In this document: positions 34,070 through 44,999 of the stretch, one piece after another
How positions within the stretch are numbered: the stretch's first letter is position 1
Layout: every line of letters begins with the position of its first letter
DNA from: Gnetum montanum
Lineage: Eukaryota; Streptophyta; Gnetopsida; Gnetales; Gnetaceae
NCBI GenBank assembly: GCA_015680685.1
Contig: MNCI01016010.1
Coordinates: 276,726-340,725 of the forward strand
Reading direction: 5' to 3'
Length of the DNA: 64,000 nt
The notes under the pieces: model-generated
What the model saw: only the letters and a program-made list of their open reading frames with translations
What the model was told of the DNA's origin: nothing
The model's database searches: none
Program-made: the position numbers and the translations under genes

Positions 34070-36130
34070 CCAAGCATCAAACTTCACCTCTCCCTTAAAC
34101 TTCTTCAAATAGTTCTCAATCAACCACTATTATTTTACGTCAAAATAATGTACTCTCTACTTTTGATTGTGTTCATAGCTTACTTAGGAAGGAGGGGTTT
34201 CAGTACCTTACAACTTCAAGGTTATTTGATTTACTTATCTTCCCTATTTTTAAACTCTCCCGTTGTAAAGGCGTTTTCATAGAATGGTATGAATAGTATA
34301 ATTGTAACAAAAGTTCTACTTCCAAGCTAGTTTTTGGAGAAATAACAATTCTTCCTTCTAATATTTGAACACCCTTGGATTTTCAACAAGGACAGGATCC
34401 TTTAATTTCATCAACTTTCTTCCCAAAATTTGAATCATTTTACAAAAAGGAATTATCTAATTATGTTATTGATTTTGCTCTTGGAAAAAGCTAATTTATT
34501 CACAAATATTTCATCAATGAGGTTCACTTTAATTCATGTCTACTCATTTATAGCAAGGTTTTATGGTATAAACATCAATCCTTTGTTAATTCTTATTCTA
34601 TTTACATCATTTTTCCATAACTAGCAGAATTTATGACCAGTCGGTGTCTTATTTCTCTATATGATATAATGCTATGATTGAAATTACTATTGTCCTAAAA
34701 ATTTTGGAAAATCTTACCCTATGTTGTGTACCCTTATTCATGTGTTTGATCCTAAGTTATGATAATCTAAATAAACTTTTTAGTCATTACAATCCCCGAT
34801 TATGCCTTAAATTTCTTAAAGATGACAAAGTTATAAGGAGTAAGATTATGGATGCCAAGAAAGGTCAACTAGCTTTACAGCATACTCAAAATCAAGAGAA
34901 AATCAATGAGGTATTTTCATGTATTTATTATTTTCTTATTTTTTATTATGTATTTATTTTATAAATTTGATAGTGTAATCTAGGCTACAGAATGAATTAA
35001 TTCAAATTGCCCAAGTTGCAGCTGCATAGGTGAAAGAAGTTCAAAGTACTGCGACCTTTGGTACAGTTTAACCACGAGAACACATCATACTTTCTATTTC
35101 CAAGGTATATATATATAATAACTTAGTTTAATTTCTTATTTATTTTTCTAATAAATTTCTCTTTGTAGAGGCAACATACTAGGCAAAGTTCTAGTGGTCC
35201 AGTAGTTATAAGACAACAAGCCCAACAATAGGCTCAACAGCGACCCTAACAAACTCAGCAAAGTACAAGACAACATAAAGGAAAGCAACTAGATGTAATT
35301 TTTAATTATTTAAAGGTTTGAATACTTCTCTCTTTCCTTTGTATGATGTTGATCTTTTGTGTTGTAGAGGTTTATGGAGCAACACTACTTTATCCGAGAG
35401 ATGGACAGAGATAATGTAGGCACCACTTCCGAACTAACTTCCATTCTTTCATCTAGATTACTAGGCATGCATTCTTTTTCTATGACACTTGTAAGAGGTT
35501 CCTTTTCACAAGTAACACTGACACCAATTCTTGAGTCTATTCTAGTAGTTCCTTCTTTCTCTATCTTCGGTTCTTCTTATTTGATGGGACAAATAGTAGC
35601 AGCTGTTGAACAAGAACTCATGCTTTTTCGGTGTATCAGTCAAATAATTTCTAATAATAAATCCTATTCTATTCATGAGGGTGTCTACCACTTATGAGAG
35701 TCTCAGTCATGCAACATCAAGACAAACTATGATTCAGTACAGGCTAGAGTTCCATCATCTTTGCATCCAATTCCCAAGGATGCTCCAAATGTTGTCAAAG
35801 ATTTGGAGCAACTCTTCGGAGAATTGAAAAGTGCAATGTGCTTTTCTCACCACCTAGAGACTCGTGAATGGTTCCTCCAAATTGACAACAATTAGTTTTA
35901 GGTAAATAATTTTTTATTCTTAATTTGTTCATAACTCATAATTTAGTCTTATTTATGCAAAAGAAAGAGAAAGAATGGCAAAAGAATATGGATGACCAAT
36001 TGATTCAAATAGATATGTTGAAGACCCAACTTAAGAGAAAGGAGGAATCAGTAGTTGTAGCAAGACATGTGACCCAGTATATCAAATAATTTTGTGATGG
36101 ATTGGTTGGATGTAAGGTAGTGCTTAGCAA
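34070..36130 (+). pseudogene. Candidate exon-intron gene remnant inside R
   Basis: Plus strand, opposite to R. Candidate introns with GT...AG ends and high AT lie at 34911-34990, 35105-35168, 35295-35367 and 35902-about 35962, each 60-80 bp, and every junction is phase 0. Joined exons give KKGQLALQHTQNQEKINE, then NELIQIAQVAAA and a Gln-rich exon (QTQQSTRQHKGKQLD), then a 107-codon open exon (35374-35697, MEQHYFIREMDRDN start), VVKDLEQLFGELKSAM, and KEKEWQKNMDDQLIQIDMLK. Stops (several CAA/CAG to TAA/TAG) show it is dead. An upstream exon near 34070 may start MGPKHQ. I do not recognise the protein; it looks Gln-rich and partly coiled-coil. It could be a host gene fragment or an ORF of another transposon. 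Splice sites are by eye only. Confidence 0.45.
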
Positions 36131-36331
36131 GAAGGATGTCACTAATGAAGGGAAACATAATTAAAGATAGACATAGATCTCCTTGACTTTTCCCATTCTT
36201 GTGTTCTACTTATTTCCTATGTTCTTCCTTTTTTGTATTCTACATGGATGTACTTTCTCTTACTCTATTACATAATAAAAATAAAATAAAATAATATTTT
36301 TTGTTCATTTTAGCTCCTAAATCATGGTTTT

Positions 36332-36342
36332 CTCTGATACCA
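36332..36342 (-). promoter_or_regulatory. R primer-binding site (initiator tRNA-Met)
   Basis: Minus strand TGGTATCAGAG, the standard plant PBS complementary to the 3' end of initiator tRNA-Met, two bases after the LTR terminus GATGTCACA. This fixes the orientation of R. Confidence 0.92.
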
Positions 36343-36344
36343 AA

Positions 36345-36847
36345 TGTGACATCTCGTTTCTAGATGTCATAAAAATACAATCACTTAATTTACCGCATTC
36401 ATCATTTTCTTAAATAATATAATTAAAACATCATAAATACTTAATAAATGAATCAACTAGTAAGTAAATAATTGGTATTGTGGAATAAAAAAGGAAAATA
36501 GAAAATTTTTATTAATAGGAGAGAGTACTTCAACATCCTCTGGGTTATCTTCCTATGTCACTTAAGCCTTAGAGGCAATCTAGCATTGCCACCATGATTA
36601 GGCTATCCTATCAAAGGGGTGATCAGTCCCTTCTTTTCCTACTTCACTTGGATTAGATCACTTGCCTATCCCAGCTCTGCAATTCCATGCCAACATGACC
36701 TCTAAACCTAGCCTTAAATGGCATATTTCAAACCATTTCTCAAGGGATACATGAATAATCATAACTCCTCATAACGAGGTGCCCCTTCATTTGAAGGTTA
36801 ATTACATTATTTACAATTGTTTCTACCCTTTAACAAGGGATGAGACA
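36345..36847 (-). repeat. R 5' LTR
   Basis: About 503 bp, minus start TGTCTCATCCC and end GATGTCACA, the latter resembling the common plant gypsy LTR end. It matches the truncated 3' LTR at 29270-29625. The outer end is uncertain by about 10 bp. Confidence 0.8.
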
Positions 36848-36851
36848 TTAG

Positions 36852-37852
36852 AAGTGCAATAATACTAAACTGCTAGTCCCTCAAGAATGAAAGGTGATAT
36901 ATACTCATCCAAATGAATTTGTTCCAAACTTCACCTTCATCCTCTATCAAGATGAACAACTACAATGGCATGATATGGAAGACAACATTGTAATGCTCCC
37001 CAATGGATCTGTGTCTGGGATGCTACTTCAAACTCTTAGGAGATTGGGCATCCAAGATCTTCAAGAGGAGTATGTTTTGCATGATTATGACTTCTAGGAA
37101 TACCATCCCACTAAAACAAAAGGTAGAAGAGATTGATACTAGGAGAAGCACCATGAGTTTGTGAAGAGAAAATGGTTCACTAATCTCTTGTTCCTACTTA
37201 ACCAAAACAACAATGAGGATCCTCCCTCTATGGGTTCTCAACATAAATATTCTCAACCCCTTGTTATTGGTGATGGGGCTACAAACCTAAATCTACAATC
37301 CACTATCAACAATCCAAGTTTAGGTAAATATGGTAGTCAAGGCAGGGGCTTAAACAAGTGTCAAGATGACAAGAAAGTTGATGAATGTGGTTGTGATAAC
37401 TAAAGGGAAATTGGTAAACATCATGATGGTGGCAGTCCTCCTTCATCTTTGTCCTCTTCATCTACATCTTTTTCTTCTTTGTCTTCTGGTTCTAAAAAAT
37501 GTCGTGAAAAGCACAAGCATGATGGAGGTGAATAATGGGACAATAATGATGATTGCCAAACCCACCATGAATGAAGGGGTAACAAAGGACATCATCAACA
37601 ACAATGAAATAATGATAATGATGAGACTTTGCTAGAAACTCAAAGCATGATAAATATTGCAAAGGCCATAAAAATTCCAACCAAGCATGTAAAAGATAGT
37701 TGGATCAGACAACTTGATATGAACAATATTTCCAGATTTTAGGAGGGATATAACTATGATCCACAAACACATCTTCCAGCTTTCCATAATGCCTATGCCT
37801 TACAAAATATTGAAAATGATTCGTAGAAATTAAAGCTATTTCCTAGGATACT
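36852..37852 (+). pseudogene. A gag, middle part
   Basis: Resumes after R with LLVPQE and continues YTHPNEFVPNFTFILYQDEQ, LRRLGIQDLQEEYVLHDYDF, LFLLNQNNNEDPPS, a Ser-rich segment, then ISRF and IYKPF-like capsid start and LQNIEN. It aligns codon by codon with B gag (38980-39960). It stops at PRIL at 37852, where the B LTR starts. Confidence 0.8.
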
Positions 37853-38795
37853 TGATAAAATTTAAAGTGTCACATTGATGGGCCCCTATTAACATAGACT
37901 CATCGACGGGGCCCTATTTATGTGGTGTTGCCCTATCGACAAGGCCATGTCACGTAGCATCTGCTATGTCTACAAGGCCCCATCAATGTAGTCCTATAAT
38001 AAAAACTATAAATACAAGCTCATAGCTATGTTTATGGGCATCAAGTCATAGTAGTGGTAGAGCTCTTATAGTTTTTCCATTTGAAAGTTAGAATATTTTT
38101 TGAGGGCCTGTAGCAGGAGTTAGAAAGTGTATGGATCTTTATTCAAGCACTATTGTACCTAAACCACACCAATGTGTACAACAATAAAGGTGAATCTTTT
38201 GATCAAACCTTGTAGCACTTAGAATAGATTAATGATTTATTTATGCATTTATTTATTTCATTAAATATGTAATAAATTAAGCTAAATTATACTTTAAGTG
38301 ATTAGTTAATTTTTTAAGCTAAATAGATTAAACACATGAGTATCACCACTTCGAGTGTAAACATGTATTCACTTGGTAATTCTAGCCACATTAGTTCTTG
38401 GTGCAACCAATAGAATAGTGCTTGGTAACCTAGCAATTGATACATGGGTTTAGGATGTGTATGAAAAGTGGGACTAGATGCTTATGTTAGGAATAGTTAA
38501 AGGCTAGTTAAGTAGTTAAATTAGATTAGTTATTGAATCACTTCATCTCTTTACTTTAAGTACCAAAAATCATAAAACATAAAAGGAAAAAAGATCATGT
38601 GCCTCAATTACACCTAACCATACCATTGAGCCTCAAAAGTGTAGTTGGGAAGATAATGAACATCCTCAATGTAAATTTTACTTCCTAAGAGAACTAGCAC
38701 ATTGGAAACTATAGAGTCCACAAAATTTGACTGGATCGTGCATGAATGCTTTGTGATTCGTATGGTTGGGCATAGGGGTACCTTGTTATTCATCA
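37853..38795 (+). repeat. B 5' LTR
   Basis: 943 bp, start TGATAAAATTTAAAGTGTC, end TTATTCATCA. Against the 3' LTR (TGATGAGCATCAAAGTGTT start) it is alignable throughout, with substitutions at very roughly one position in seven over the stretch I compared (38000-38180). This indicates an old insertion. Confidence 0.9.
38008..38015 (+). promoter_or_regulatory. TATA-like box in B 5' LTR
   Basis: TATAAATA in the context AAAAACTATAAATACAAGC, identical at the equivalent place of the 3' LTR although flanking sequence has diverged. Confidence 0.6.
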
Positions 38796-38796
38796 T

Positions 38797-38814
38797 TGAC
38801 ACTATTGTCAATGA
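38797..38814 (+). promoter_or_regulatory. B primer-binding site (tRNA-Asp type)
   Basis: TGACACTATTGTCAATGA, one base after the LTR. It corresponds to TGGCGCCGTTGCCGGGGA with seven transitions and one transversion. Every CpG of the presumed original site is lost. Confidence 0.8.
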
Positions 38815-38945
38815 CCCATCTTATTGAAACATGCACTATCTAGGATTAGTAAACATTATTAATATCATTGAACAAACCCCAAGGTCAACATCATTTTCAA
38901 ATTATATAGGTACAAAAGCACACTAATATTTTATTTGTTTAAAAA

Positions 38946-41330
38946 ATTTCTTCTTCTCATAAGCATGAAGATGTTAAACCACTAGTCCCACAAGAGTTTA
39001 AAGTGGTATATACTCATCCAAATGAGTATGTACCTAACTTCACCTTCATCTTGCATTAGGATGAACAACTGTGTTGGTGAGACATGGAGGGCAACATCAT
39101 AATGCCCCCTGATTGATCTATGTTTGGGATGTTGTTTCAAACTCTTAAGAGGTTGGGCATCCCAAATCTTTAGGAGGAATATGGTGTGCATGGTTATGAC
39201 ACTCAGGACTACCATCCCACTAAAATAAAACACTAGAGAGATTGACATCAAAAAATGCATCATGAGTTTGCAAAGGGAAAACACTTTACCAATCCCTTAT
39301 TCCTGCTAAACCAAACCAACAATGAGGATCCTCCCTCTAAAGGTTCTCAACATGAATATTCTCCACCCCCTATTATTGGTGATGAGGATGTGTCCCTAAA
39401 CCTGCAATCCACTATTACCAAACCAAGTTTAGAAAAAAGTGATAGTCAAGGCAAGGACTTAGGTAAGCATCATGATGACAAGGAATCTAAGGATTGTGGT
39501 CATGACAAGTGAAGAAGTGGTGGCAGACACTGTGATGGTCGTGGCGGTCCCTCTTCCTCTTCATCCTCTTCATCTAATTCCAAACATTCCTCTTTATCTT
39601 CTAGTTCTAACAAAAGCCATCAACAAAATAATCATGATGAAGATGATTAGTGAGACAATAATGATTGTAGAGCCCACCAAGAATGAAGGGGTGGTAGAAA
39701 CCATCATCAACATCATCAACACAATGATGATGATGAACCTTTGTTGGCAACTAGAAATGCTTAACATTATAGAGGAAATTAAGATTCCAACTAGACATGT
39801 GAAAGATAGTCAAATCAAGTGCTTAAACATGAACAATATCTCAAGATTTGAGGGGGGATATCACGCTGATCCAAAAACCATCTACAAGCCTTTCACGATG
39901 CCTGTGCCTTACAAAATATTGAAAATGACTAGTAGAAATTGAAGTTATTCCCTAGGACACTCATCAAGAAGGTAGAAAGCTGGTACTAGTCATTGGAGCT
40001 AGAATCTATACACTAATGAAGTACAATGATTGGGCTATCTAATGATAAATACCAAACATACTCTTGAGTGTCCAATCTAAGAAGGAAAATTTAAGGCTAG
40101 AAATAGGCAACACATGAATCCTTGGATGCCACCATGGGTAGATATTATTCTCTCTTGCATTGATGCCCTAGCCATGGCTATTATAAAAAGGAAAAAACTC
40201 CATTGCATCATAGATGATCTCATAGTAGAAACTAGACAAACTCTTGTGGTTTATGCCCAAGGAAGACTATCCGAACTAAGAGCTCATCAAATGCAAAGGT
40301 AGATAGAGCAGGTAGCAAAAGAAGAAGGTGAGTTGTGAAAAATAAAAAGTGTAGAAGAATATAATAGGGACCCTTTCATCAGAAAAAGGGAGGTCTGATT
40401 CTATGACAAGGAGGAGTCACCACTCAATGAACTAATGAGTAGGAAAACCTTATCCATCCAAAAATCTATTTCTGAAATTTTAGCAAAGGTTGATAAATTA
40501 TGAGACTCTTTGGATGAAAATTTCTAAACTGCTATAAAGATTGATAAAGAATCCAAAGAGTAGAATAGTGATCACAACTGCAGGAAGTAGAAAGAAGCTT
40601 AACATGCCTACCAAAGAGGTAAGGGAAAAGCTACTATAGTAGAAGAAGTTGTAAAAATAGACTCTAATGATGATGTTGGATGTGCCATTTGTCAATATGA
40701 ATATCCAAAGGGATATTGCCCTGTAGTGTCACTCTTACAAGAGTCTAGGGTATATGCACTAAATTCTCGACTAACAAGGAGGCAAACACCTAGACAATTA
40801 CCTTATCCTCAAGGCAATCCAAGGAAGTTCCACCAGCAACAATAGGCTTACTATCCAAGTGGAGCTCCACCATAATTGTATGAGCAATACTAACTATGGC
40901 ACCAACCACAATCATGGGAAATGCCACTACCAAGACAATAGTACCCTTACAAGCAACTAGATCCATATAGGTACTATGTTTAGTAATCCATTTCTCCACG
41001 TAGTTTGGCTAGCCACATCTCATTCCAACATTACTATTACCCTCCAAAGTGCCATCGACCTCATTCACCATCTACTCAAGGGGAGCACCCATATCCATAC
41101 CACCCTCTACATCTGTTCCCACACATCCCTCCACCCTCAACCTAGTTACCTCCTACTCCATTCATGCAGGGTGACATTCTTCCATAGGCACAACAAAAAA
41201 AATTGCTACAAGGGCTATAAATTTACAACTAGCTTTTCAACCAAGTGGTTTAGACAATCAATCCAAGAAATGACCATTTTTCTGACCCAACAGTCCTCCC
41301 AAACCCTCACAACCTAATGTAGTTGGTTGT
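38946..41330 (+). pseudogene. B gag remnant
   Basis: The start codon is now ATT (ISSSHKHEDVK), the equivalent of MSSSHRH in A. It continues YTHPNEYVPNFTF, LLNQTNNEDPPSKGSQHEYS, an acidic/Ser-rich stretch, then a capsid-like region with SRFEGGYHADPKTIYK and WMPPWVDIILSCIDALAMAI. The part after 40400 is Lys/Glu-rich (VEEVVKIDSNDDVGCAICQY), and the end is Pro/Tyr/Gln-rich (YYPPKCHRPHSPSTQGEHPY). Stops and frame changes are scattered. It is the reference for joining the gag pieces of A, C, D and E. Confidence 0.8.
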
Positions 41331-41399
41331 CTTGTATCTCCAACACCCTCATCCTGTTCATCAAACACATTTGAGAACCCTTCAAACCAAACACCACCT

Positions 41400-41860
41400 T
41401 AGATCCACACTATGATGCTAACTCATGTTGTTTCCAATTGGATCAAGGCTGGCAACCTTCCCACAAAAAGATCTAACCTAGAAAATTCTCTTATTTATGT
41501 GAAAATCATAGGACATGAACCATGCAAGGCTCTTTTTTATTCTAGTTCTGAAGTCAAACTCATCTCCTATGACATGTACAAGGCCTAGAACCTACCACCT
41601 CTTAAGAAGAGTAATATCTATTTGGAATTGGCAAACCAATCAATCACTGTCCCTTTGAGATTAGTGGAGGACATTGTAACCATAGTTTGTGGGTGGTCCT
41701 ATCTTGTCAATTTTCTAGTGATCAAGGTAGAAAACTACAAAGGTGACATCCCCATCATTATGGGATGTGCATGGTTAAGAATTTTTGGTGCATGAATGGG
41801 CATCAGGAACCTCTCCTTGGAAATCTCCAAGGAAAATGAATTTCAATGACTTGAGAAGAA
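41400..41860 (+). pseudogene. B protease remnant
   Basis: Text in order: ALFYSSSEVKLISYDMYKA, LPPLKKSNIYLELANQSI, VPLRLVEDIVTIVCGWSYLV, FLVIKVENYKGDIPIIMGCA. This matches Athila-type retropepsins; the active-site D-T/S-G has become SSS, so it is inactive. Element E keeps the same domain at 54650-54290 with YSGYEVNLI. The following CMYVVATK linker leads to the RT leader. Confidence 0.75.
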
Positions 41861-42419
41861 GCAAGATTCATGCATCATGTATAGTAATAATAGGTGCAAT
41901 TGTGTGAAAAAGAATTGTTCTATTAAAAGTACATTCATCAAAGCATGTAATCAATGTACATAAGAAATAGATATCCAAAGATGCATGTATGTAGTAGCCA
42001 CAAAATAGGAGGGCACCTAGTGGCTAACAACTGACTTAGATAGTAGGACACTATGTATGGAATCCTTTGAGAGCCTGACATGTGCCTATGTCAAAGGCAT
42101 GGATGAACTTGAGAAATTTTGTCACTAAATCTCTAATGATGAAGATGATAATACCTGTTGAGAAGAGTTGGAAATCCCTAATAGTTTCAAGCAAGAGCCC
42201 CTAGAGTTAAAAACTCTACTAGCTAGCATGAAGTATGCATTTTTAGACAATGGCAAGCTAGTTATCATCAATGCAAATCTTGCTCTAGAATAGAAGGAAA
42301 AGCTATTGAAGGTGGTCAAAAAATGGCCAATAGCCTTTGCTTGGTCATATCCAAAGCTGACTAGAATCGATCCAAGGATATGCCAACATTGCATTTACAT
42401 TGACCCATCCATGAAGTTA

Positions 42420-43130
42420 AGAAGGCAACCACAAAGGTAGCTAAACCCTAAATTGAAGCAAATCATCAAAGAGGAAATAGAACAACTCCTCAATGTAGGG
42501 TTCATCTATCCCATTGCATATAGTGAGTGGGTTAGCCCACTTTTAATTGTGCCAAAGAAAGGTGGTAAGTGGCAAGTTTGCATCAACTTTAGGCTGTTGA
42601 ATATGGAAACATTTAAAGATCATTTTCCATTGTCATTTGTGAATCAAGTGTTGGACATTATATCTAGGCATTTTTATTATAGCTTCTTGGATGGTTATAG
42701 TGGTTATAACCAAATTCAAATTACACTAAAGGATTAGGACAAAACAACATTGATGAGTCCCTAGGGAACTTTTACATATTGCAAGATGCCATTTGGTTTG
42801 TGTAATGCCCCTACAACATTTCAATGCTTGGTCCTTAGTATTTTTTAACAAAAAATTGGTATCAGGATAGAAATCATTATGGATGACTTCTCTACCTATG
42901 GGGCTACATTCGAGCAAGCCCTGAACCACCTTGAGTAAGTATTGAAAAGATGTGTTGAAACAAACCTTAGGTTGAATTGGAAAAAAGCCATTTAATGGTC
43001 TAGGAAGACATAGTACTGGAGCATAAAATTACTCAAGCAGAGATTGATGTAGACCCAAAAAATATAAGGGTTATCTAAGGAATCACACAGCAACGAGAGA
43101 CAATCAAATATGTCTAATAATTCCTTGGAC
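42420..43130 (+). pseudogene. B reverse transcriptase remnant
   Basis: Open block 42453-42737: EEIEQLLNVGFIYPIAYSEW, VSPLLIVPKKGGKWQVCINF, RLLNMETFKDHFPLSFVNQV and SFLDGYSGYNQI. It continues CKMPFGLCNAPTTFQ, IIMDDFSTYGATFEQALNHL (catalytic box MDD) and KRCVETNLRLNWKKA. The DFS.YG...ALNHL..VL.RC.ETNL.LNW form is characteristic of Athila RT. Only single-base stops interrupt the N-terminal half; frame changes occur after 42980. Confidence 0.9.
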
Positions 43131-43189
43131 ACACTGGCTACTACTAATATTTTATAGAGAATTTCTCTAAGATTCCAAAGTTGTTGGTC

Positions 43190-43760
43190 GAGCTTATAAA
43201 GAAAGATGCTCCATTCATCTATTCCAAGGAGTGTGAACATACATTCCAATAGGTACAGGAAAAACTCATGAAAAATCCAATTCTATGGGCACTAGATAGG
43301 TCCAGACAATTTCACATAATGAACAATGTATCTAATTATGCCTTAGGAGCCATGCTTATTTAGTTGGACGATAATAAATGTCCATATTATATCCACTGTG
43401 TGAGTTAAAGCATTGTGGGTGCATAGTTGAATTACACCACAACTAAGAAAGAACTAATGGCAGTGGTGTATGCTCTTGTAAAGTTTAGGCACTATGTGCT
43501 TGGCTATAAGGTGTTTGTACACACAGATTATAGTGTCATCTACTTCTTAATGAATAAACCAATAGTGAGCCCCTGTATCATATGATGGCTCATGATATTG
43601 TAGGAATTCAATCTCATAATGGTAGATCAAAAAGAGACTAAGAATGTGCCAATGATCTATCTCGATTAAGATGGCATAACAAGGAGAAGGAGAGTCCACT
43701 CTCTAATCATATTCCAGATAAACTCCTCTTTACAAGAGTAATAAATGACCAAGTCCCATA
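43190..43760 (+). pseudogene. B RNase H remnant
   Basis: Readable segments: LNYTTTKKELMAVVYALVKF and RHYVLGYKVFVHTDYSVIYF, then LMNKPIVSP, in the typical order of the Ty3/gypsy RNase H (ynyttTEKElLAvVfAleKFR.YllG.kv.v.tDH.al.yL). Broken by frame changes before 43430. Only one RNase H is present, unlike T0. Confidence 0.8.
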
Positions 43761-43789
43761 GAAACAAAATGGTATAATGGCATCCTCAC

Positions 43790-44990
43790 TTACCTTCTCA
43801 CTCAGGAGATGCCACAATATTTGGAATTTAGGAAGAAATAACAATTTCTTCATCTAGCTAAATACTTCATGGAAATCAACAAATACCTTTACAAGGTGTG
43901 TACTAATGGCTTGGTTTGTTAGTGTGTCCTTGATACAGAACAATTGTGCATTCTCCAAGATGCTCATGAAGGACCTTATGGAAGCCACTATGATGGGAGA
44001 TGCATGGCCATAAAAATCCTGATGGCAGCATACTATTGGCCTATAATCTTTAAAGACATCCACTAGTTTATCCGATCCTATGAATGCTATTAATAAGATG
44101 ATGGAATGACCACTCGAATAGAGGGTCTTCAATAGTGAATTCAACCATTGGAGTCCTTTGACATATAGTTCATAAACTTCATGAGTCTCATCACACCCAT
44201 GTATAATAGAAAGGCATACATCATTGTAGCAGTTGACTACTACACTAAATGGGTAGAAGTAGTAGCCATCATTGACTATACATCATCCACTACTACTAAA
44301 TTTGTATAACAATTTGTTGTAAATATGTATTGGGTGTGACATACACTAATTTTTTACCATGAAACTCATTTTACAAGTGCCACTTTTTGAAAACTCATGT
44401 AACACTTGGAGGTTGAACATAAATTAACAACACCATATCACCCCTAAGCCAACGGTCAAGTAGAGGTAACTAAGAAGGAGATCACAAAGATTCTAACAAG
44501 GATCATAAGCAAATATAGAAGAGACTAGAGCACAAAACTCAATGATGCCCTTTGGGCCTACCACTCAACATGGAAACTCCTTATTGGATACTCTCCATAT
44601 GAGTTGATGTATGGAAAACTTCCAATTCTCTTGATTTAATCCAAGCTTCATACACTCTTAACAACCTATGATCTGAACCTTAACATGAGCCTAGCGCAAA
44701 GAGAAAGATTGGTCAACTTGAATGTGCTTGATGAAAACTAATTAGTGGTCCTATCTTTCAATGAAGTGCACAAGGCATTCAACAAGCAACATTATGAGCT
44801 TAAAATATGGAAATAAAAATTTCAACTGGGAGATAAGTTTCTCTACTAGAACCTCACACATGTACCCTAGAAAACAAAGTTTCAAACGTTGTGGAAGGGA
44901 ACTTATATAATTGATGAAACCTTTCCCTTTAGGACCATGTTAATCTACAAACCTGAGAGCCCAAATAAAAGGTAGTTTGTCAACATCCAA
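43790..44990 (+). pseudogene. B integrase remnant
   Basis: Zinc-binding part: LQDAHEGPYGSHYDGRCMAI, AAYYWPIIFKD, FIRSYECY. Core: FINFMSLI, AVDYYTKWVEVVAI, TTPYHP, ANGQVEVTKKEITKILTRII, DALWAYHSTWKLLIGYSPYE, LMYGKLPILL. C-terminal: FQLGDKFLY and FQTLWKGTYIIDE, ending FVNIQQVKLFHDPR at 44990. The order and AYHST...GYSPYELMYGK text fit Athila. Stops are mostly TAG or TGA. Confidence 0.85.
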
Positions 44991-44999
44991 CAAGTAAAG

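Larger units (their letters stand above)
29270..36847 (-). mobile_element. R: chromovirus-like Ty3/gypsy element with internal deletion
   Basis: Minus strand: 5' LTR 36847-36345, initiator-Met primer site 36342-36332, a long region with a foreign-looking exon-intron remnant and a minisatellite, gag 32230-31050, protease 30947-30411, RT 30410-29626, then directly a truncated 3' LTR (29625-29270). RNase H, integrase, the polypurine tract and the first ~145 bp of the 3' LTR are gone in a single deletion. It interrupts A at gag codon 7. The right-hand terminus is placed at 36847 (complement TGTCTCATCCC); a clear target-site duplication is not recognisable. Confidence 0.85.

Noticed and set aside
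37366-37680. Met/Ile/Val-rich overlapping ORFs on both strands
   Set aside because: Shadows of the Ser/Asp-rich codons of A gag.
40976-41317. 113-codon plus-strand ORF with His/Leu-rich text
   Set aside because: Another frame reads the Pro/Tyr-rich B gag tail (YYPPKCHRPHSPSTQ) shared with E; this one is a shadow.
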